The notes beneath the pieces are model-generated. The model saw nothing but the letters and a program-made list of their open reading frames with translations, made no database searches and had not been told where the DNA came from. Of a stretch of 37,754 nucleotides of DNA, positions 31,841-37,754 are shown piece after piece. The stretch's first letter is position 1. Every line of letters begins with the position of its first letter. Source of the stretch: Cytophagales bacterium (GTDB lineage: Bacteria; Bacteroidota; Bacteroidia; Cytophagales; 172606-1). Both the position numbers and the translations under genes were made by a program. The DNA is taken from the NCBI GenBank assembly GCA_030448185.1, contig JAUJNL010000067.1, positions 1 to 37,754 on the forward strand. Reading direction: 5' to 3'.

Positions 31841-32536
31841 ATGCTAAATGAAAAAAGTAATCAACTCCTTATTTTCCTGCTGGTCCTCACGTTTGTGGCT
31901 ATTCTGGGTAGCAATATGGTATTGAAAGCTGAGTACGATAAAATCGACCGGAAAGACCCCTTTTATGGCTATTTTCACGTAGGTACTCCGCCTTTTAAAG
32001 CCGTCAGGCTGCGAGGATATTACTCCGAACTGGTGCAGTTGCAACCTGGCGCAACCTTTGCGGTAAAAGTAGCTCACGGCTTGAAAGACAATATTATCTG
32101 GAAGGTGAAAGCCGATACTTTGGAGTTGTCGTTCCGGTCAGAGAGCAACCCGGTGTTGTATCAGCCGGGAGGCGCCTTTAACCAACCGCCGATAGTTTAC
32201 GTGATCGCTCCGGAGCTTTTGGGCGTCCACTTGTCAGGGGCTACCGCCAAACTAAAAGGCTGGCGCGGAGGAGATTGGTCTCTGAAACTGGAAGGCGGTA
32301 AGAGTGGCCTGTTGCTGACCGACAATACGATTAATCATTTATCTGCCAGCGTGGGATGGGGAAGCCTGTTAAAGATCAATGGGGCAAATCGGCTCGGAAA
32401 AACAGACATAACGATAAATAATATAGGGCATTTTACGGCTGAGAAAGATGTTTTCGCCGCACTGAGCATCCAAGCGGATACCGCAGCCAGGGTAGAATTG
32501 CCGGGTACGTTATTCCGGAAATTAACCGGGCAATAA
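31841..32536 (+). CDS. Membrane-anchored protein, probably GIN/DUF2807-like
   Basis: 231 residues. One N-terminal helix (9-27, LLIFLLVLTFVAILGSNMVL) anchors it, with the rest outside the cytoplasm. The body looks like a right-handed beta-helix: VRLRGYYSELVQLQPGATFA, IVYVIAPELLGVHLSGATAK, GDWSLKLEGGKSGLLLTDNT, then KINGANRLGKTDITINNIGH. The alternation of short strands with N and G turns is like the GIN (DUF2807) domain common in Bacteroidota and often next to such exporters. The ATG lies inside TAAATGCT words. It is the last gene of the GntR operon. Function unknown. Confidence 0.7.
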   Translation: MLNEKSNQLLIFLLVLTFVAILGSNMVLKAEYDKIDRKDPFYGYFHVGTPPFKAVRLRGYYSELVQLQPGATFAVKVAHGLKDNIIWKVKADTLELSFRSESNPVLYQPGGAFNQPPIVYVIAPELLGVHLSGATAKLKGWRGGDWSLKLEGGKSGLLLTDNTINHLSASVGWGSLLKINGANRLGKTDITINNIGHFTAEKDVFAALSIQADTAARVELPGTLFRKLTGQ

Positions 32537-32629
32537 GATTGTCTGGTGTCGCTTATTCGAGGTACGGTATACCTAACTAATTCTACTGCAGCTATTTGTC
32601 TATTGTCATCATCAAAAGGAAATAATATT

Positions 32630-33290
32630 ATGAAACCACTTGTCACCCTGTTTAATCATTTATCAGTCATACTACTAACTATAGTTAACATGTCTTCAGG
32701 CCGGCAGCATTAGCAATAATGAGCAAAAACAGCTTCAAGATTCTCCGCCTTATGACTCTTTAAGACGGGTGCTGGAAGAGATATTTGACACGGATCAGGA
32801 CATCCGGCAGAAACTGGGTTCAGTCAAAGAGGAGGAACGCGGCCAGATCATCAGACAGATGCACCAGATAGATTCGGTCAACCAAGTACAGGTGAAAGCG
32901 ATATTAAATCAATACGGTTGGCTGGCCAAAAGTAAAGTAGGGCAAAAGGCCTCCGATGCAATCTTCTACGTGGTGCAGCATTCGAATAAAGAGCTGATGA
33001 AGCAGTACTTGCCCGATCTGCAAAAGCTGGCCCGGCAACAGGAAGCCAGTCCGATTCACGCAGCCATGATGGAGGACCGGTTATTGATGTGGGAAGGCAA
33101 AAAACAGAAATACGGAACCCAGGGCTATGGTACCCCTACCAGAAAACTGTTTATTTGGCCCATTCAAGATCCGGCTAAAGTAAACGAACTACGCAAACAA
33201 GTAGGCTTTCCACAGACAGTAGAAGAATATGCCTTACGGATGAAGGCCACTTATGATCCAAATGAGCCACTGCCTCCAAGTGACAGGTAA
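32630..33290 (+). pseudogene. DUF6624-like exported protein, frameshift near the N-terminus
   Basis: ATG 32630 gives a signal-peptide-like MKPLVTLFNHLSVILLTIVN and stops at 32711-32713. One base changed in the GGCCGG stretch near 32698-32704 leads into GSISNNEQKQLQDSPPYDSL..RRVLEEIFDTDQDIRQKLGS, an uninterrupted frame to 33290. Further blocks are QIIRQMHQIDSVNQVQVKAI, LNQYGWLAKSKVGQKASDAI, FYVVQHSNKELMKQYLPDL and the ending GTPTRKLFIWPIQDPAKVNE with MKATYDPNEP. The pattern DxxN..V..I...GW....VG..A....F.V.QH fits DUF6624. Without the signal peptide the protein would stay inside the cell. Function unknown. Confidence 0.65.
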
Positions 33291-33311
33291 AAAAGGTTAA
33301 CGAAGCAGAAT

Positions 33312-34030
33312 CAGTCGCTTGCCTCTGGAGGGTGACGCCTATGGTAGGGGCGTATCGCATACGCCCTTCCTCCCAAAATGCTGGAATTAAGTTCCATCCT
33401 ATAGAGTGCACACTCCCAGCAACTTTGTTATTCTATTACTGAGTAATAGCCTGCTAGTTACAAATCTACAAAAATACTTGCTACCCAAATTACCCAACAG
33501 ATTACCCGGTTCTTTTTGGTATTCCAGGGATTGGATTCAAATTCCTCATAAATAGCATTATATTTTCCGTTTTGGGCTAAGATCAAATACAGCAGATAGC
33601 CAACCGGTACACCAAAACCAATTATGACATAATACCTGTTCTGGTACAAACCTTTCATAGGGACATTGAAGAAATGCTCCAGGATAACATATATCCACAT
33701 TACCAGAAAGAAAAAGGTTAATAACACTACTCCGAGTGCTCTAAACCATTTACCTTCATCATTTTTAGTGGAAGCCTGATGAGTATAGTGGTAGAGAAAT
33801 GTGAAATAATAAAATCTCAGTAGCATACTTTGCTCACTTGATTAGTGGTGTTTTTACGTCTGGTCCGAAACTTAAGCGGCATTTAGTGAGAAACCTATAA
33901 CTGGGATAGAGGTTTCTGTTGTGTCTGTCAGTATTGCCGGACCTTGATTCCTGCATTTCGGGAGGACGGGCTGGAAGGCGTATGCTATATGCCCCTACCA
34001 AAGTCGTCACCCTCCAGAGGCAAGCGACTG
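33312..34030. repeat. 719-bp unit bounded by perfect 25-bp inverted repeats
   Basis: CAGTCGCTTGCCTCTGGAGG at 33312 (25 bases, to 33336) is matched exactly by the reverse complement of 34006-34030. The similarity continues inward, less perfectly, through the GGTAGGGGCGTATCGCATAC region (33344-33363) and its partner at 33980-34000. The arms are the same sequence family as at 9079 and 26508. One leftward gene (33458-33826) lies inside. Confidence 0.65.
33458..33826 (-). CDS. Membrane protein of unknown function
   Basis: 122 residues with three probable helices: about 29-49 (ALGVVLLTFFFLVMWIYVIL), 66-84 (YYVIIGFGVPVGYLLYLILA) and 108-121 (RVICWVIWVASIFVDL). The loops are polar and short. No family recognised. 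It lies alone inside the inverted-repeat unit and reads opposite to its left neighbour. Codon use and composition look more AT-rich than the OmpA gene next to it. An origin with the repeat unit is possible but unproven. Confidence 0.65.
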   Translation of the reverse strand: MLLRFYYFTFLYHYTHQASTKNDEGKWFRALGVVLLTFFFLVMWIYVILEHFFNVPMKGLYQNRYYVIIGFGVPVGYLLYLILAQNGKYNAIYEEFESNPWNTKKNRVICWVIWVASIFVDL

Positions 34031-34049
34031 TTACGTTAATAAAACCAAT

Positions 34050-34085
34050 AACGAACATCGAACAACCAGCATCGAACATCGATCC
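34050..34085. repeat. ATCGAACA-word tract
   Basis: ACGAACATCGAACAACCAGC and ATCGAACATCGATCC consist of variants of one 8-base word. The reverse-complement words occur at 26346-26372 (TTCGATGGGCGATATTCGAT). Confidence 0.35.
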
Positions 34086-34090
34086 TCATA

Positions 34091-36112
34091 TCATTTTTTC
34101 AGAATCACAAACTCCACGCGGCGGTTCTTTTTGCGGTTCTCCTCGCTATGGTTGCTGGCCAGCGGACGGGTACTGCCATAGGCCTTGAAATGTACTCGAT
34201 TTTCCTCAACGCCCTGTTTGACCAGGTAATTTTTCACGGCAACTACCCGGTTTTTGGAAAGCTCCACATTTAGCATAAAATCGCCCTGGTTGTCGGTATG
34301 GCCTTCCAGCTGGATTTCCATATTCGGGTTCGTCTTCATCAGGGCCGCAATGCGGTCAAGTTCCGCAAAGGAGGGCTCCAGCAAGTCGTACTTACTTTGT
34401 TCGAAAAAAATATTGTCGAGCCGTACCTTCTGCCCGACCTCTAAGCGTACCAGGTACAAATCCTTGCGGATTTCGCGGTAGGCTGTATCCTTGCTTAGTT
34501 CAACGGATTCTTCAGCGGAGGCAAAGCCACTGGCATTTGCCTGTAAACGGTAGTTTTTACGCAGGGGAAGCACAATTTTGTAGCCATTTGGCGGGGCCGA
34601 CACGGCCTTGCCATTATCGTTAGACTGGGTCTGGGTTTTGGCCGTGGTTTGTAAGGCGCTGTATTCTATTTCCGCTTCCAGGGGTTCTTTAGTCTGGGCG
34701 TCATACACATTCCCAAAAACCAGGGCTACCGGCTCCGGTTGGATGGCCTTGGTTAACCGGGCCCGGAAAATGTCGTTTTCGCCGAAAGAATTCTTCGTGG
34801 AAACAAAATACGCATATTCGCCGGAGGCCGGAATAGTAAAGTAGGCATCCCATCCGTCGGTATTGAGTCCCGGCCCCAGGTTCTGCGGCTCACTCCAGCG
34901 CAGCCAGGTATCATCGAGACGGCGGCTGACGAAAATATCATTGCTGCCAAATCCGCTCAGCCCGGCCGTAGAATAATATAGGCTCATGCCGTCGGAGGCA
35001 ATAAAAGGGGAAGTTTCGGCATCCGCCGTGTTGACGGCCAAACCCATATTTTTGGGTTCACTCCACATGCCGTCACCCTGCAGGAAGGATACATACAGGT
35101 CTTTAGAGCCATACGAGTCACTGCGCTGGGCAGTCATAATGAGTACCCGGCCATTTTGTCCCAGCGAAAACTCCGCGTAATCATTGTCATTATAGTAATT
35201 ATTAATCATGACCTCATCCGGAAAATTCCAGCTGCTGGCCGTTCTCCGGGTCATAGAAAGCCCTTTTTTCATGCTGCCATCCCGCTTGTACACATTGTTG
35301 AGCAGCATCATATTCCCGTCGGGGGTGATGGAAAAAGAGGAGTTGTGGGCATTGGTATTAACGGGAGGCCCCATATTCCTGGCCGGTCCGAAAGAACCGT
35401 CCGGACTGATCTCGGCGTACCATACATCCTGGTTATCCGGTCTTTCGGCCCGGGTGAAGAAGAGGGTTTTGCCATCCGGCGAAATTACCGGACAGATTTC
35501 GTCGAAAGGTCCGTTGACGCTGCGGCCCAGGTTTTCTTTCTTGGCCTGGGTAGGAGCATCTTTGCTCAGGTTAATCACCGGACGAATAGGGTTCATGTCC
35601 GTAGAGATACCGACGGCATCCACCTGGTTCCAGCCCGAAATGCGACGGGTATTCAGCACAATTTTTAGGGCCGCTACTTTAAAAGCAGTGGCTTCTTTAA
35701 AGTAAATATTGAGCATGCGTCCGGGCACGTGGGTAGTATCTTTCTGATTGGTGTACACCAGATACTCTTTGTCCTGCGGGTCGTAGGCGTAGATCTTGGT
35801 AATGGCTCCCGCATTGAAGTTTTCGGCTACCCCAATTTGCTTGATGGGCATGGGATTTTTGTAACCTACCTTAATCCATTCCTCCACCGGCGAGGCATCG
35901 GAAGCCGGAGACCAGGCACAGGGACTGTTGCCGATGGTGGGAAGTTTGCTGGGTTTCCCTAATATCTGATGGGCATTATACTGCCGGGGATTTTTAAGAT
36001 TGGAAAGTTCTGACGAAAACCCAATGACTTTCGCCGCCCATTGTACTGACTGGGCCATCAGCCGGGGAGAAACCAGTATCAGAAAGAGTAGACAAGCAAT
36101 CCATCTTTTCAT
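34091..36112 (-). CDS. OmpA-family envelope protein with PD40 repeats
   Basis: 673 residues. Signal peptide WIACLLFLILVSPRLMAQ. Residues 25-180 form a discoidin-like domain (EEWIKVGYKNPMPIKQIGVA). PD40/WD40-like blades follow at about 205-470 (VISPDGKTLFFTRAERPDNQ, FSITPDGNMMLLNNVYKRDG, IASDGMSLYYSTAGLSGFGS). A carboxypeptidase-regulatory-like domain lies at about 475-545. The C-terminal OmpA domain has LDNIFFEQSKYDLLEPSFAE, MEIQLEGHTDNQGDFMLNVE and LSKNRVVAVKNYLVKQGV, with NRRVEF at the end. The OmpA domain binds peptidoglycan. Related Bacteroidota proteins are linked to the PorE type IX secretion component, but these are also numerous paralogues. Intact; it converges on nothing and lies before the WG gene on the same strand. 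Confidence 0.9.
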   Translation of the reverse strand: MKRWIACLLFLILVSPRLMAQSVQWAAKVIGFSSELSNLKNPRQYNAHQILGKPSKLPTIGNSPCAWSPASDASPVEEWIKVGYKNPMPIKQIGVAENFNAGAITKIYAYDPQDKEYLVYTNQKDTTHVPGRMLNIYFKEATAFKVAALKIVLNTRRISGWNQVDAVGISTDMNPIRPVINLSKDAPTQAKKENLGRSVNGPFDEICPVISPDGKTLFFTRAERPDNQDVWYAEISPDGSFGPARNMGPPVNTNAHNSSFSITPDGNMMLLNNVYKRDGSMKKGLSMTRRTASSWNFPDEVMINNYYNDNDYAEFSLGQNGRVLIMTAQRSDSYGSKDLYVSFLQGDGMWSEPKNMGLAVNTADAETSPFIASDGMSLYYSTAGLSGFGSNDIFVSRRLDDTWLRWSEPQNLGPGLNTDGWDAYFTIPASGEYAYFVSTKNSFGENDIFRARLTKAIQPEPVALVFGNVYDAQTKEPLEAEIEYSALQTTAKTQTQSNDNGKAVSAPPNGYKIVLPLRKNYRLQANASGFASAEESVELSKDTAYREIRKDLYLVRLEVGQKVRLDNIFFEQSKYDLLEPSFAELDRIAALMKTNPNMEIQLEGHTDNQGDFMLNVELSKNRVVAVKNYLVKQGVEENRVHFKAYGSTRPLASNHSEENRKKNRRVEFVILKK

Positions 36113-36119
36113 AGCAGCT

Positions 36120-36300
36120 ATTAGGTATTAGGTACTAGGTATCAGGTACTGGGTATCGGGTTGCTGTCATTAATTGATTGGTCATTGGTAAGCAGTCATT
36201 GGTTAATTGGTCATTAGAAAAGAAAAGATCTTTCAGGGTAAAAACTAATGACTAATGACCAATGACTAATGACCAGCACCTGATACCCCGTACGGTTTGC
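36120..36300. repeat. Nested word-armed repeat (GGTATTAGGTACT and TAATGACCA words)
   Basis: The outer arms are ggtattaggtactaggtatc with caggtactgggtatcggg against CACCTGATACCCCGTAC. The inner arms are gtcattaattgattggtcat with tggtaagcagtcattggtta against actaatgactaatgaccaat with gactaatgacc. The core AAAAGAAAAGATCTTTCAGG lies in the middle. The layout is arm-core-arm as in the CAATTCAA elements, with different words. It fills the space between the WG and OmpA genes. Confidence 0.6.
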
Positions 36301-36316
36301 AACAGAAATTACACAA

Positions 36317-37754
36317 TTAATTCGGATTATAAGTAAACTTTTGGATAAGTGGTTCAATGCCCGTTACGTAAAAGTTTTTGGACGCATTGAAATACAACCG
36401 GTCGTAGATCACGGGTAGTACGTCAAAGCCTCCCGTATCGGCCAGCCCCAGCTTGGCATTCCGTCCCAGTAATACAAAGCCATTGGCGTGGTCGGAGACG
36501 AAATCGTATTTAGTACCGAACAGCTCCTTGCCTTTTTCGTTGACCAACCCTTTCAAGGTATTCTTATAAACCAGGTACCGGCCAGTCGATAACCACTCAA
36601 TCTTATCGTACTGTGGCTTGACGGTTTCTTTGCCGTCTTTGCCCACAAATCCCCATTTTCCGAACCTTTTTACTGCCGCTACGCCATTGTGGAAGGGGAG
36701 GGCTTCTTCGTAGTGCGGCTGCACCCGCAGATTTTCTTCCTTATCGACGTAGCCCCAGCCACCCTGGATTTTTACGGCGGCCATGCCTTCCGAAAACGTT
36801 CCGACTCCTTCGTAACGATTGGCAATCCGGAGACGGCCCCGGTCATCCACGAAGCCATATTTGTTCTTGATCCGGACGCCTACCCGTTCGTTGGTCATTA
36901 CAAACAGATCCTGGTACAAAGCATCCGGCGCCAGTATCACTTTGCCACTCAGACTTACCAAGCCTTTTTTTACTCCCTGCACCACCGTAACGATACTATC
37001 CGTTGAAAAATCCGAAATAAAGTCGTATTTCATTGGAATGACTTCGTCGCCGCGGTAGTTAACCACCCCGCATTTTCCCGCTAAAATTACCCGGAAGTAG
37101 TTGCGCAATGGTTCTACCTCGTCTACGGCAAAGAGGGTTTTGTGGGTGTGGATATTAATAAGTCCTTTATGTCCGTCTCCCCGGTACAGCGCCAGAAATT
37201 CGTTGACAATGCGCAGGCTGTCGTAGGCGGGTTCCAGGGCCCAGTCTCCCTGGATATTGAGCAGGCCATATTTGCCATTACGTAAGCCAACGGCATGCAG
37301 GCTCTGATAATCACTCAAGGAGTCAAGCTGCAGGTGCCCGGCTACCCCTCCCGACTCGTTGAGCAGGTGCCACTGACCGTTTTTGCGTACTGTGAATAAT
37401 CCATACGGCTGGATCCGGATGGCATCATACTGTACGGGCACCACGGTTTTGCCGGCCCGGTTGACCACGCCCCACTGGTTATTTTCCTGCACTCTGAGCA
37501 GGGAAGTACGTTCATCAATGGAAACCGCCTGGTATTTTATGGGTAAAAAAACCTGTCCTTTCAAGGTGATGGCGCCGTACTTGCCTTCGTTGCGGACAAT
37601 GGCCATATCCTTTTGAAACGGGAAAATATCATCGAAATTAGCCTCCGTAATCGGGCTGCCCTTTTCATTGAGGAGGCCTTTTTTGCCCTCAATCTGGTAA
37701 CTGTACAGCGTAGGATGCACCGGCTGCACGTCTTCGTATTCCATCGATAGTACC
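36317..37754 (-). CDS. WG-repeat protein (5' end outside the window)
   Basis: The frame is open from the right window edge to the stop at 36317; the ATG at 37742-37744 is internal to a repeat array, so the true start probably lies beyond. Twelve or more units of about 40 residues follow the WG (KWG) pattern, for example GKYGAITLKGQVFLPIKYQA, NQWGVVNRAGKTVVPVQYDA, NKYGFVDDRGRLRIANRYEG, GGWGYVDKEENLRVQPHYEE and GKWGFVGKDGKETVKPQYDK. These form small beta-sheet units thought to bind partners at the cell envelope. No catalytic part is visible. Its neighbour on the same strand is the OmpA-family gene, suggesting a surface role. Confidence 0.9.
   Translation of the reverse strand, partial: VLSMEYEDVQPVHPTLYSYQIEGKKGLLNEKGSPITEANFDDIFPFQKDMAIVRNEGKYGAITLKGQVFLPIKYQAVSIDERTSLLRVQENNQWGVVNRAGKTVVPVQYDAIRIQPYGLFTVRKNGQWHLLNESGGVAGHLQLDSLSDYQSLHAVGLRNGKYGLLNIQGDWALEPAYDSLRIVNEFLALYRGDGHKGLINIHTHKTLFAVDEVEPLRNYFRVILAGKCGVVNYRGDEVIPMKYDFISDFSTDSIVTVVQGVKKGLVSLSGKVILAPDALYQDLFVMTNERVGVRIKNKYGFVDDRGRLRIANRYEGVGTFSEGMAAVKIQGGWGYVDKEENLRVQPHYEEALPFHNGVAAVKRFGKWGFVGKDGKETVKPQYDKIEWLSTGRYLVYKNTLKGLVNEKGKELFGTKYDFVSDHANGFVLLGRNAKLGLADTGGFDVLPVIYDRLYFNASKNFYVTGIEPLIQKFTYNPN

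Noticed and set aside
30546..32536. A new defence system built from the permease, GntR and beta-helix proteins
   Set aside because: No nuclease, NTPase or toxin domain is present; the set is explained by a known kind of GntR-regulated exporter operon.
35156..35705. Two overlapping rightward frames of 165-170 codons opposite the OmpA gene
   Set aside because: They oppose clear PD40 blades on the minus strand and have no start context or family pattern.

Overview
The window looks like a chromosomal segment of a Bacteroidota bacterium, most likely Cytophagales and close to the Spirosomataceae. The evidence is a SusC/SusD pair with an ECF sigma factor and FecR anti-sigma factor, a CrtZ carotenoid hydroxylase, OmpA/PD40 and WG-repeat proteins, DUF4159/DUF4168/DUF4197 families typical of the phylum, starts without Shine-Dalgarno sequences, and -7 elements of the TAnnTTTG type. 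No rRNA, tRNA, CRISPR array, phage or plasmid module was seen.

Layout. 1-3.0 kb: the start of a leftward sugar permease (cut by the window edge), a LacI-regulator remnant, a small exported protein and an orphan ABC ATPase. 3.0-6.6 kb: repeats, a MITE-like element, and a decayed lipoprotein gene whose 3' end is split by a degenerate ISKra4-like element with an intact 8-bp target duplication; a second copy of the lipoprotein 5' end lies beyond. 6.6-7.2 kb: an intact ParDE toxin-antitoxin pair. 7.4-10.1 kb: an isoprenoid/carotenoid group (ispH, crtZ, crtA-like) in which every member carries a lesion. 10.2-13.9 kb: DUF4197, DUF4159 and DUF4168 genes, all frameshifted, around two intact genes. 14.0-17.6 kb: a low-complexity exported protein, an SDR oxidoreductase and an MlaE/MlaF-type lipid transporter. 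17.9-28.1 kb: a glycan-utilisation locus (ECF sigma, FecR, SusC, SusD, sulfatase) with a degenerate IS630-family element between susC and susD. 28.3-32.5 kb: a VOC protein, a broken YfeS-like gene and a GntR-regulated ABC-2 exporter operon whose ATPase gene is broken. 32.6-37.7 kb: a frameshifted DUF6624-type gene, a small membrane protein between perfect 25-bp inverted repeats, an OmpA-family envelope protein and a WG-repeat protein (cut by the window edge).

How the genes work together. The clearest functional unit is the sigma/FecR/SusCD/sulfatase locus, which fits surface-sensed uptake and desulfation of a sulfated glycan. The exporter operon has a recognisable Bacteroidota promoter overlapped by a YtrA-like operator, so its GntR protein probably represses it.

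Two features stand out. First, intergenic regions are full of repeats: REPIN-like inverted pairs, and a family of about 190-bp elements whose arms are built from short degenerate words such as TTGAATTG; unrelated words occupy other intergenic gaps. Second, about a dozen genes are broken, mostly by single-base indels in short homopolymers, while very long genes nearby (susC, susD, sulfatase, OmpA) are intact. This is either local gene decay or local sequence error; two in-frame nonsense codons (in ispH and the ABC ATPase) are not explained by homopolymer error.
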